Below are positions 1 through 6,447 of a DNA stretch of 7,313 bases, in pieces. The stretch lies in contig JALVIU010000366.1 of assembly GCA_027028665.1 (NCBI GenBank), positions 1-7,313 on the forward strand, given 5' to 3'. The notes under the pieces were generated by a model. That model was not told the origin of the DNA. It did not search any database and saw only the letters and a list, made by a program, of their open reading frames with translations. This DNA comes from Candidatus Atribacteria bacterium. Its GTDB lineage: Bacteria > Atribacterota > JALVIU01. Positions within the stretch are counted from its first letter, which is position 1; each line of letters begins with the position of its first letter. The position numbers and the translations under genes were made by a program.

Positions 1-1588
1 ACTCTCTCCAGATGCTCTTATGAAGGCTGTAAGGGCATTTATGGTATTTAATAAGTTAAAAGAAATAGGAGAGGTTGTAAAGTCTGTTCCAGACGCATCT
101 GATCTGGAAGCAGAAAAATTTGATAAAGGTTTTAAATTAATATTTATTTCTAAAGAGAAAAAAGATATAATCTACAACTCTATATCCTCTATTTCAGAAA
201 TAGAAAAAGTGGATATAAGAGAAATAGAGATGAAAGATGTGGTACCGAAAACTGATGAGAAGTCAAAAGTTGCAAAAGAAGAGAAAAAGGCCACTTCTTC
301 TGCAAAAGAAGAGTCAAAGGCAGCCACCTCTAAGACACAGCAAAAACCTCAAAAGAAGCAGGAACATACTATTAGGGTAAGTATAGAGAAGCTGGATATT
401 CTTTTGAATTTAGTAGGTGAGTTGGTAATAGATAGGAGTAAACTTGCACAGATTGGCGAAGTATTAGAAGCCAAATATAAGGAAACAGAGATCTCAGATG
501 AGTTACGAGATACGGTGTCTCATATAGAGAGAATAGCAAATGACCTACAGGAAAATATAATGAAGGCAAGAATGTTGCCTATAGGTCAGTTATTTAGCAG
601 ATTTCCAAGAATGATGAGAGATCTATCCCGAAAGATGAATAAAAAAATAAATTTCATTATGACAGGTGAAGAGACAGAACTTGATAGAACGGTTATTGAA
701 GAGATGGGAGATCTCCTTATTCATCTTTTGAGAAATGCAGTGGATCATGGTATTGAACCAGAAGAAGAAAGGATTGCTAAAGGCAAAGACCCTGTAGGTA
801 CTATAAAATTAAGTGCAAGGCATGAAGAAAGCCATATTATAATCGAAATAGAGGATGATGGAAGGGGTATAGACCCTGAAGTTATTAAAGAGGCAGCTAT
901 AAAAAAAGGATTCGCTACACCAGAAGAACTCTCAAGACTTTCTAATGAAGAGATAATAAACTTTATTTTCTTACCAGGTTTTAGTTCTGCAAAGAAAGTA
1001 AGTGAGGTATCTGGAAGAGGAGTAGGTCTTGATGCTGTAAAAGATGGAATAGAAAAATTGAAAGGACAAATAGAGGTAGAATCAGTACCTGGCAAGGGTA
1101 GTAAATTTATCTTGAAATTACCGCTTACTCTTGCTATAATAAAGGCACTATTGGTAGAGGCAATAAATATTACATTTGCTATTCCTCTTATTTCAGTGGA
1201 AGAGATTATAAGGATAAGAAGAGATGAAATCTCGTCACGTGTAAAGCTTGTGAAGGGGCATAGAGTGATAAAATTAAGAGGTATGGTATTGCCCCTTGTA
1301 AGTATGGGAGAGATTTTTGGTATAGAAGAAGAGGAAAAAGATCCTGATAGATTACTTATAGTTGTAGTAAAAACAGATCAGAGAAAACTTGGTATCATCG
1401 TAGATGAACTTATAGGGGGGCAGGATGTTGTAATTAAAAGCCTTGGGGCATACCTTGGTAAAGGTAGGCTTTTTGGTAAGATCCCAGGCCTTGCAGGGTC
1501 TACTATTCTGGGCAGTGGAAAAGTTGCCCTCATCCTGGATGTAGCTACCTTAGTGAAGGATATTGAAAAAAAGACAAGGAGGGAATAA
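1..1588 (+). CDS. cheA: Chemotaxis histidine kinase CheA (5' partial)
   Basis: CheA is the cytoplasmic kinase that autophosphorylates under control of chemoreceptors and CheW and passes phosphate to CheY. The reading frame is already open at base 2 (L-S-P-D-A-L precedes the first Met at 20), so the N-terminal P1 domain with its phosphorylated His lies outside the window. Numbering from Met20: residues 1-72 are a P2 CheY-binding domain (K-A-V-R-A-F-M-V-F). A charged Lys/Glu/Ser/Gln linker spans about 75-115. The P3 dimerisation helices are at about 116-185. The P4 ATPase follows, with the N box (H235, N239, D242-H243-G244), G1 box D279-D280-G281-R282-G283 and G2 box G332-R333-G334-V335-G336-L337. 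The CheW-like P5 domain covers about 370-515. The family assignment is certain. cheY follows three bases after the stop, and the end of cheA carries the cheY ribosome binding site. Confidence 0.97.
   Translation, partial: LSPDALMKAVRAFMVFNKLKEIGEVVKSVPDASDLEAEKFDKGFKLIFISKEKKDIIYNSISSISEIEKVDIREIEMKDVVPKTDEKSKVAKEEKKATSSAKEESKAATSKTQQKPQKKQEHTIRVSIEKLDILLNLVGELVIDRSKLAQIGEVLEAKYKETEISDELRDTVSHIERIANDLQENIMKARMLPIGQLFSRFPRMMRDLSRKMNKKINFIMTGEETELDRTVIEEMGDLLIHLLRNAVDHGIEPEEERIAKGKDPVGTIKLSARHEESHIIIEIEDDGRGIDPEVIKEAAIKKGFATPEELSRLSNEEIINFIFLPGFSSAKKVSEVSGRGVGLDAVKDGIEKLKGQIEVESVPGKGSKFILKLPLTLAIIKALLVEAINITFAIPLISVEEIIRIRRDEISSRVKLVKGHRVIKLRGMVLPLVSMGEIFGIEEEEKDPDRLLIVVVKTDQRKLGIIVDELIGGQDVVIKSLGAYLGKGRLFGKIPGLAGSTILGSGKVALILDVATLVKDIEKKTRRE
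1576..1583 (+). promoter_or_regulatory. Shine-Dalgarno site of cheY
   Basis: AAGGAGGG lies within the last codons of cheA, 8 bases before the ATG at 1592. It is a near-complete anti-16S match and fixes the cheY start. It also shows that translation of cheY does not depend only on reinitiation after cheA. Confidence 0.85.
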
Positions 1589-1591
1589 AAT

Positions 1592-1954
1592 ATGGGTGCT
1601 CGCGTATTAGTTGTGGATGATGCTGCATTTATGAGAATGATGATAAAAAATATCCTTACAAGTAATGGATATGAAGTAGTGGGAGAGGCAGAAAATGGAG
1701 TACAGGCAGTTGAGAAGTACAAGGAATTGAAGCCTGATCTTGTTACTATGGATATTACTATGCCTGAAATGGACGGTATAACGGCTGTAAAGGAGATAAA
1801 AAAGATAGACCCAAATGCAAGAATTATCATGTGTAGCGCAATGGGTCAACAATCGATGGTAATTGAAGCAATTCAAGCAGGGGCTAAAGATTTCATAGTA
1901 AAGCCATTTAATCCGCAGAGGGTCTTAGAGGCTGTAGAAAAGGCCCTTTCTTAG
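1592..1954 (+). CDS. cheY: Chemotaxis response regulator CheY
   Basis: This is a stand-alone receiver domain of 120 residues, the normal length for CheY, with no output domain. It accepts phosphate from CheA and then binds the flagellar switch (FliM). The acidic pocket is D9-D10, the phosphoacceptor is D54 (in M-D-I-T-M-P), the switch hydroxyl is S82, and the conserved Lys is K104 followed by P105. The rotating aromatic position is F101 where E. coli CheY has Tyr; from memory, Phe is also found in some Gram-positive-type and Thermotoga CheY proteins. The gene starts three bases after cheA and ends ten bases before the HD-GYP gene, so it is cotranscribed with both. A CheY partner to the P2 domain of the upstream CheA is the simplest reading. 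Confidence 0.96.
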   Translation: MGARVLVVDDAAFMRMMIKNILTSNGYEVVGEAENGVQAVEKYKELKPDLVTMDITMPEMDGITAVKEIKKIDPNARIIMCSAMGQQSMVIEAIQAGAKDFIVKPFNPQRVLEAVEKALS

Positions 1955-1964
1955 TTAAAGTTAT

Positions 1965-3053
1965 ATGAGATGGATTTCTTTAAGATTTGCCAAACCGCAT
2001 ATGCGTTTGGCAAAATCTATTTTTGGATCAGATGGTAGAGTGCTTCTTGCAGCAGGTACTGAACTAAATGAACGGTTTATAAATCGTCTTATAGAGCTTG
2101 GTATAAATGGTGCATATATTGAAGATGGAATCACTGAAGATGTATTGGTTGAGGATGTAATATCTGATAGAACAAGGCTTGAAGCAATACATACAATAAG
2201 AAGTATTATGGAAGATATAGATCTTGAGAAGTGTGTAGATGAGGAGGCAAGGGAAAAGGTAAAGGTAGACCTTGCAAGAAGTGCTGTTTCTAAAATCCTT
2301 GATGACTTAAGTTTAAACAGGGATCTTATTGTAAGTTTGTTAGATCTTAGGACATATAATGACTATACATTTTCACACTCTGTAAATGTTACTATCTTAT
2401 CCCTTGTACTGGGAGTAGCTTTATCACTTAATGAGCTTGAAATAAGGGATTTGGGTATCGGAGCTCTTCTTCATGATATAGGGATGGCAAGGATCCCAAA
2501 GAAGATGTATCTAAAGCCGGGACCCCTTACAAAAAGAGAATATGAAATAATAAAAGAGCATCCAAAGATAGGTTTTGATTTATTGAAATGGAATCAGGAC
2601 ATAAGCCTGGTGGCTGCCCATATTGCCTACCAACACCATGAGAGAATGAATGGGTCTGGATATCCAAGAGGTCTTCCGGGAGAGAGGATTCATAGATTTG
2701 CCCAGATCGCCATGGTTGCTGATGTGTATGATGCCTTAACATCAGATCGTTCTTATCGAAAAAGGGTACTACCTCATGAAGCTGTAGAATACCTAATGGG
2801 TGGTGCAGGCACCCTTTTTAGTTTAAAAGTGGTTGAAGTGTTTGTAAAACATGTGGCAATATATCCCATAGGCGTAATGGTAAGGTTAAATACAGGAGAA
2901 AAGGGGGTGGTTGCAAAAATTAATAAGCCGCTTCTGGCACGTCCTGTCGTAAAAATAATATATGATAAAGATGGAAATCTTCTAAAAGAACCCAAAATGG
3001 TAGATCTGTCGAAAGAATTTACATTATCTATAGTAGAGGTGTTGGAAGGTTAG
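1965..3053 (+). CDS. HD-GYP domain protein, probable c-di-GMP phosphodiesterase
   Basis: This is a 362-residue cytoplasmic protein without membrane segments. The N-terminal ~60 residues match the leader common in HD-GYP proteins (K-P-x-M-x-L-A-K followed by a D-G-R-V-L-L strand), which supports the ATG at 1965. Residues ~130-300 form the HD-GYP domain. It has H138 (S-H-S-V-N), H170-D171-I172-G173, H199 (K-E-H-P), H219, H224-H225-E226, then G230-S231-G232-Y233-P234 and D253 in V-A-D-V-Y-D-A-L. All metal-binding and GYP residues are present, so it is predicted to hydrolyse cyclic-di-GMP to pGpG or GMP. The C-terminal ~60 residues (from I302-G303) form a small beta-rich extension often seen after this domain. 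No receiver domain is fused, but cheY lies directly upstream. The start lacks a clear Shine-Dalgarno sequence and is followed by a hairpin within the coding sequence. Confidence 0.93.
   Translation: MRWISLRFAKPHMRLAKSIFGSDGRVLLAAGTELNERFINRLIELGINGAYIEDGITEDVLVEDVISDRTRLEAIHTIRSIMEDIDLEKCVDEEAREKVKVDLARSAVSKILDDLSLNRDLIVSLLDLRTYNDYTFSHSVNVTILSLVLGVALSLNELEIRDLGIGALLHDIGMARIPKKMYLKPGPLTKREYEIIKEHPKIGFDLLKWNQDISLVAAHIAYQHHERMNGSGYPRGLPGERIHRFAQIAMVADVYDALTSDRSYRKRVLPHEAVEYLMGGAGTLFSLKVVEVFVKHVAIYPIGVMVRLNTGEKGVVAKINKPLLARPVVKIIYDKDGNLLKEPKMVDLSKEFTLSIVEVLEG
1983..2024 (+). repeat. Terminator-like inverted repeat inside the HD-GYP gene
   Basis: Bases 1983-2000 and 2001-2018 are inverted copies. 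AGATTT (1983-1988) pairs with AAATCT (2013-2018), GCCAAAC (1989-1995) with GTTTGGC (2005-2011), and the centre is GCATATGC. Only one bulged C (1996) and one extra A on the right arm break the symmetry. A T-run (2020-2024) follows almost at once, as in an intrinsic terminator. It covers codons 7-18 of the HD-GYP gene. Part of the symmetry comes from codons for the conserved K-P-x-M-x-L-A-K motif, so regulation is only an inference. Confidence 0.45.
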
Positions 3054-3096
3054 CCAATATTATATTAGTGTTTTTATATTTTTAATAGGGCTTTTA

Positions 3097-3804
3097 TTGG
3101 GGAGTTTTTTTAATGTTTGTATACATAGGATTCCAAAAGGTGAATCTATAATATATCCCCCTTCTCATTGTCCCAATTGTAACATGCCTCTTAAGTTCTA
3201 TGATAATATACCTATTATGAGTTACATATTTCTTAAGGGAAAGTGTAGATATTGTGGGACGAGGATTTCACCTACTTATCCTATTGTAGAATTTCTAACC
3301 GGTTTTTTATATTTTTTATCGTATATGTATTTTGGAAAAAATTTATGGATATTTATTTCATCTACAGTCTTTATTTCATTTCTTATAATAATAACGTTTA
3401 TTGATCTCAGACATATGATTATTCCTGATATTGTAGTATATCCTGCAATTACCATAGGTCTTTTAATATCACTATTTAAAGGATATGAATTTTTATTTGA
3501 TAGTGTTTTGGGTGGTATAATTGGGGGATTTACTATATTTTTAATTATCTTTTTAAGCAGAGGAGGTATGGGGATAGGTGATATAAAGCTTGCTACTATG
3601 ATAGGTATATTTTTAGGTGTGAATTATATTATTATGGCACTTATTCTTTCCTTTATCATAGGTGGATTTATTGGTATATTCCTCCTTTTGCTCAAAATAA
3701 AGAAACGAAAAGATCCTATACCTTTTGGCCCTTTTCTCAGCATAGGCGCCATTCTATCACTTTTTTGGGGAAATATAATTGGAAAGATATGGGGGTGGTA
3801 TTAA
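3097..3804 (+). CDS. pilD: Type IV prepilin peptidase (A24 family, PilD/ComC/GspO-like)
   Basis: This is an integral-membrane aspartic peptidase that cleaves, and usually N-methylates, prepilins of type IV pili or type II secretion systems. Numbering from TTG 3097: the opening G-S-F-F-N-V-C-I-H-R-I-P-K-G motif is followed by the four-cysteine loop C25-x2-C28 and C50-x2-C53. Catalytic D103 lies in F-I-D-L-R, and D162 lies in the GxGD motif G-I-G-D-I-K-L. Several hydrophobic helices cover the rest. TTG 3097 is the first canonical start in frame and has a weak AGGG six bases upstream. However, the frame is open back to 3037 and the bases from ~3064 encode I-S-V-F-I-F-L-I-G-L-L, the first membrane segment expected in this family. 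The real protein probably begins further upstream, at a rare codon such as ATT 3064, or after a homopolymer error. The end abuts the ATPase gene. Confidence 0.9.
   Translation: MGSFFNVCIHRIPKGESIIYPPSHCPNCNMPLKFYDNIPIMSYIFLKGKCRYCGTRISPTYPIVEFLTGFLYFLSYMYFGKNLWIFISSTVFISFLIIITFIDLRHMIIPDIVVYPAITIGLLISLFKGYEFLFDSVLGGIIGGFTIFLIIFLSRGGMGIGDIKLATMIGIFLGVNYIIMALILSFIIGGFIGIFLLLLKIKKRKDPIPFGPFLSIGAILSLFWGNIIGKIWGWY
3794..3798 (+). promoter_or_regulatory. Ribosome binding site of the DnaB-like ATPase gene
   Basis: GGTGG, in a G-rich run from 3791, ends 7 bases before ATG 3806. It favours that ATG over the in-frame TTG at 3779, which would overlap the prepilin peptidase gene further and has no upstream purine-rich site. 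Confidence 0.55.
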
Positions 3805-3805
3805 T

Positions 3806-4930
3806 ATGCAATTATCAGTGCTTGATAAGGCACCAAAACCAATCTCTCAAGAGATTTATAATATATTTTCAGATCTTAAAGAGAGGGAAAGTAGGAATGT
3901 AGATAAAGAACTTTTAGGATTTTCAATAACACCTTTTGATATCCTCAATGAGACCATATCTGGTATAAGACCAGGGTTTTATTATGGTATAGCAGGGGCA
4001 CCTCGTAGAGGAAAGACTAATCTTACTCTGGAAGTTGGCCTCCTTGTGGTAAAAAATAATAAGATTCCCGTGCTTTTTTATTCATGGGAGCAGACACGAA
4101 AAGTTCTTGTCTCAAGGCTTTTATCCAAAAAAAGTGGTATACCTCCTGCTGTAATATTAGGAGAAAATATATATAAAAGGCCTGAACTTAGAGAAAAGCT
4201 CAGCAAGGCAAAAGAAGAGCTTTCTGAGATAGCAGATTGGTTTTATATGATTGAGGCAGGAAGAATGCATACTATCCCCCGTATCAGAGAAGATGCTATG
4301 CGTATAATGGATGAGAAAAAGACAGATAAGATTGCTATTTTTATAGATTATTTGCAAAAAGTACCGCCAGAGAAGCCTGTGCAGGATATGTCCTATCGAA
4401 TAGATGATATATCCGCAGGACTTGCAGAGCTTAGTCTGGAGCTTGAATCCCCTGTATTTGCTATTTCTTCTTTGAATAAAGAGGGACTTAAGCTGGATGA
4501 GATGGAGGATGATTCCCGTCCTACTATGCATCACTGCACAGGGAGCGGGGATCTTGAATATGACCTTGATGTAGCTATGGTACTTTCCAAGGACTGGCTT
4601 GATACAAAGAGCCTGAAGAAGCAAATAGATGAAAGACTCAAGGCTCAGGGTATTGATCCTTATTCATATCCTATGTCTCGTATAGATATAATCAATATGT
4701 TCATAGATAAAAATAGAGATGCTATCCCTGGTATATCTGATACAATTCAATATTTGTTTTTTATAGATCAAAATATGTTTTTAGAAGTAGGGTATAAGCT
4801 CCCCATTGAGATGGATCCTTCTAAATTCAACAGATATGTAAAGATAGAAAAGATCATAGATAATTTGATAGATAGGGGCTTGATATTTCAGGACCTTGAA
4901 GAATGGAAAAAGAAAAATTTAAAGGTATAG
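3806..4930 (+). CDS. DnaB/RecA-like ATPase without the DnaB N-terminal domain
   Basis: This is a 374-residue soluble protein whose core (about residues 35-325) follows the motif order of the DnaB helicase C-terminal domain. Walker A is G64-A-P-R-R-G69-K70-T71-N. The catalytic Glu is E95 in F-Y-S-W-E, like F-S-L-E-M of DnaB. Walker B is I-F-I-D181-Y-L-Q. The strand F-A-I-S-S222-L-N corresponds to DnaB S-Q-L-N, with Ser in place of the usual Gln. G246-S-G-D-L-E-Y-D-L-D-V-A-M-V-L matches the DnaB S-G-x-I-E-x-D-A-D segment. K302-N-R304-D resembles the K-N-R-x-G motif. Only ~35 residues precede the core, so the DnaB N-terminal (primase-binding) domain is missing, and it is not the replicative helicase. 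The ~50-residue C-terminal tail is unassigned. The gene lies between a prepilin peptidase and a sigma factor, overlapping the latter. Its function is unknown: it could be a nucleic-acid motor, or a KaiC/FlaH-like regulator. Confidence 0.85.
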   Translation: MQLSVLDKAPKPISQEIYNIFSDLKERESRNVDKELLGFSITPFDILNETISGIRPGFYYGIAGAPRRGKTNLTLEVGLLVVKNNKIPVLFYSWEQTRKVLVSRLLSKKSGIPPAVILGENIYKRPELREKLSKAKEELSEIADWFYMIEAGRMHTIPRIREDAMRIMDEKKTDKIAIFIDYLQKVPPEKPVQDMSYRIDDISAGLAELSLELESPVFAISSLNKEGLKLDEMEDDSRPTMHHCTGSGDLEYDLDVAMVLSKDWLDTKSLKKQIDERLKAQGIDPYSYPMSRIDIINMFIDKNRDAIPGISDTIQYLFFIDQNMFLEVGYKLPIEMDPSKFNRYVKIEKIIDNLIDRGLIFQDLEEWKKKNLKV

Positions 4931-5595
4931 AATCTTTTTTTCCATTAGTGGAAAAGATCGCTCGAAAGTATACTTTCTCTGGTGTAGAATTTGAGGATCT
5001 AAAGCAGCAAGGTATGTTAGGTCTTGTAGAAGCATTCGAAGCATGTGATCCAGACAGGAAAAAGACATTGACTGCATTTGCTATGAGATATATAGAGGGT
5101 GCGATAAAACATTATATAAGAGATAAGAGCACTCTTATTCGCTATCCAAGGTGGTTTAAGGCGCTTTCTAAAAAGATAGAAAACTTTATAGTGGAATTTC
5201 AAGAAAAATACAATAGATTCCCCAATATCAAGGAGATAAGTGATGCACTTAATGTACAAAAAGAGGGTATAAGGGAGTTTTTTAGACTGAAAAAGATTCT
5301 ATATTTACAATACTTTGAAGAGGGAGAAAGCGAAGAAAATATAGACTATAACCAACTTAGGGCAAAGATAAAACATAATAGATATGAAAGTTTTAAACTT
5401 CCTATAGAGGATGTAATTACACTTTATAATGCTATTGATAAACTCTCAGATCTTCAAAAAAGGATTGTTTATTATATCTTCTTCCGAGGTTATACACAAA
5501 AGGAGACGGCTAAAGAGGTAGGAATATCCCAAAGACATGTATCCCGAATAAAAAAAGAAGCGCTGAAAAAGCTAAAAGGAGAGTTAAAGGACTAA
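4903..5595 (+). CDS. Sigma-70 family sigma factor (FliA/SigB-SigF type)
   Basis: This is a 230-residue alternative sigma factor that directs RNA polymerase to a dedicated promoter set. Region 2 spans about residues 12-80: D32-L-K-Q-Q-G-M-L-G-L is the core-binding helix, and A60-M-R-Y-I-E-G-A-I-K-H-Y-I-R-D is the -10 recognition helix. Region 3 is at about 90-135 (R-F-P-N-I-K-E-I-S-D-A-L). Region 4 is at about 175-226, with a helix-turn-helix in T198-Q-K-E-T-A-K-E-V-G-I-S-Q-R-H-V-S-R-I. There is no region 1.1, and the length fits group 3 factors such as FliA, WhiG, SigB and SigF. The chemotaxis context favours a flagellar (FliA-like) role, but the I-R-Y-P-R segment after region 2.4 is closer to SigB/SigF types, so no symbol is given. 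It starts inside the ATPase gene (28-base overlap), without a strong ribosome binding site, which suggests translational coupling. Confidence 0.92.
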   Translation: MEKEKFKGIESFFPLVEKIARKYTFSGVEFEDLKQQGMLGLVEAFEACDPDRKKTLTAFAMRYIEGAIKHYIRDKSTLIRYPRWFKALSKKIENFIVEFQEKYNRFPNIKEISDALNVQKEGIREFFRLKKILYLQYFEEGESEENIDYNQLRAKIKHNRYESFKLPIEDVITLYNAIDKLSDLQKRIVYYIFFRGYTQKETAKEVGISQRHVSRIKKEALKKLKGELKD

Positions 5596-5599
5596 TATC

Positions 5600-5628
5600 T
5601 TGACATCTATAATAGCTTATGGTAAACT
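5600..5628 (+). promoter_or_regulatory. Housekeeping promoter of the amino-acid ABC operon
   Basis: A perfect -35 TTGACA (5600-5605) is followed by a 17-base spacer and a -10 TAAACT (5623-5628). The TG at 5620-5621 sits at the extended -10 position. Transcription would start near 5635, leaving a leader of about 28 bases. A perfect TATAAT also occurs at 5608-5613 but has only a poor -35 match (TTAAAG, 5584-5589), so it is at most a secondary start. The promoter begins five bases after the sigma-factor stop. Confidence 0.7.
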
Positions 5629-5646
5629 ATTTTTTAACTAATTTTG

Positions 5647-5655
5647 AAAAGGAGG
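5647..5655 (+). promoter_or_regulatory. Strong Shine-Dalgarno site of the binding protein gene
   Basis: AAAAGGAGG ends 7 bases before ATG 5663. This is the optimal sequence and spacing and fits high expression of the solute-binding protein. Confidence 0.85.
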
Positions 5656-5662
5656 TTAAAGT

Positions 5663-6418
5663 ATGGCAAAAAGAATAGTTATTTTTACTTTTATTTTGGT
5701 CTTTGTGTTTTCTGTAATGGCCCTTGCAGGTACCCTTGATGAAATATTAAAAAGTGGTGTATTTAAAATTGGAACTGATGCAACATATGCACCTTTTGAA
5801 TATCGTAATTTCCAGAATAAAATAGTAGGTTTTGATATCGATCTTGTAACTGCCCTTGTAAAGGAGATAGGTAATATTAAGCCAGTGTTTGTAGATACTG
5901 CATGGGATGGCATCATTCCAAGTCTTCTTTCAAAAAAATATGATATGATTGCATCTGCAATGACTATAACCAAGGAAAGAGCAAAAAAGGTTACCTTTTC
6001 TGATCCATATTTCGAAACAGGTCAGGTGATAGTGGTCTCTAAAGACAGAAATGATATAAAGTCAGTTGATGATTTGAAGGGAAAGGTTATTGCTGTTCAG
6101 CTTGGCACAACAGGTGATTTTGCAGCAAGTAAGATCGAAGGTGCAACTATTAAGAGATTTGATACCATTGATAAGGCATATTTTGAGGTAATGCTTGGTA
6201 GAGCAGATGCAGTAGTTAATGATTTGGCTCAAACTGCATATGGAATTAAAAGATTTCCTCTCAAAATAGTGTGCGAACCTTTCACAGTAGAGTATTATGG
6301 TTTTGCAATGAGAAAAGAGGATAAAGACCTTCATAAGGCAGTGAATGATGCCCTTAAGAAGTTGAAAGAAAAAGGAATTTATGATAAAATTTATAAAAAG
6401 TGGTTCGGTAATAAGTAA
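5663..6418 (+). CDS. Polar amino-acid ABC transporter substrate-binding protein
   Basis: This is a 251-residue secreted family 3 (GlnH/HisJ/FliY-like) binding protein that delivers a polar amino acid to the permease encoded next. The N-terminus is a signal peptide (K3-R4, hydrophobic 5-20, A-L-A at 20-22) with a likely signal peptidase I site after A22. No lipobox Cys is present, so the protein is predicted free in the periplasm. The mature part has the entry motif G36-T-D-A-T-Y-A-P-F-E-Y, the family signature G56-F-D-I-D-L-V, and the ligand-binding loop A99-M-T-I-T-K-E-R106, whose Arg typically holds the substrate carboxylate. It also has Q146-L-G-T-T-G and N186-D187, the Asp typically binding the amino group. 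The end, Y-K-K-W-F-G, is typical of the family. The ligand cannot be settled from sequence; glutamine, other polar or basic amino acids, and cystine are all possible. It is the first gene of its operon. Confidence 0.95.
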   Translation: MAKRIVIFTFILVFVFSVMALAGTLDEILKSGVFKIGTDATYAPFEYRNFQNKIVGFDIDLVTALVKEIGNIKPVFVDTAWDGIIPSLLSKKYDMIASAMTITKERAKKVTFSDPYFETGQVIVVSKDRNDIKSVDDLKGKVIAVQLGTTGDFAASKIEGATIKRFDTIDKAYFEVMLGRADAVVNDLAQTAYGIKRFPLKIVCEPFTVEYYGFAMRKEDKDLHKAVNDALKKLKEKGIYDKIYKKWFGNK

Positions 6419-6447
6419 TTAGTAGAAATTATTTTTAATAGTAATTA

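Noticed and set aside
745-1095. Minus-strand open frame of 116 codons inside cheA
   Set aside because: It is a shadow of the clearly coding plus strand, with low-complexity Ser/Ile/Pro composition and no recognisable motif.
1956-1982. TAAAGTTA resembling a FliA (sigma-28) -35 element before the HD-GYP gene
   Set aside because: No GCCGATAA-like -10 occurs at the required spacing, and the position overlaps a tight operon junction.
3779-3805. TTG 3779 as an earlier start for the ATPase
   Set aside because: It overlaps the prepilin peptidase end by 26 bases without a ribosome binding site, while ATG 3806 has GGTGG 7 bases upstream.
3841-3856. Short inverted repeat AATCTCT-CA-AGAGATT early in the ATPase gene
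   Set aside because: Only 7 base pairs with a 2-base loop inside coding sequence; expected by chance in AT-rich DNA.
4157-4624. Minus-strand open frame of 155 codons opposite the ATPase gene
   Set aside because: It overlaps conserved ATPase motifs on the plus strand and its translation shows no family motif.
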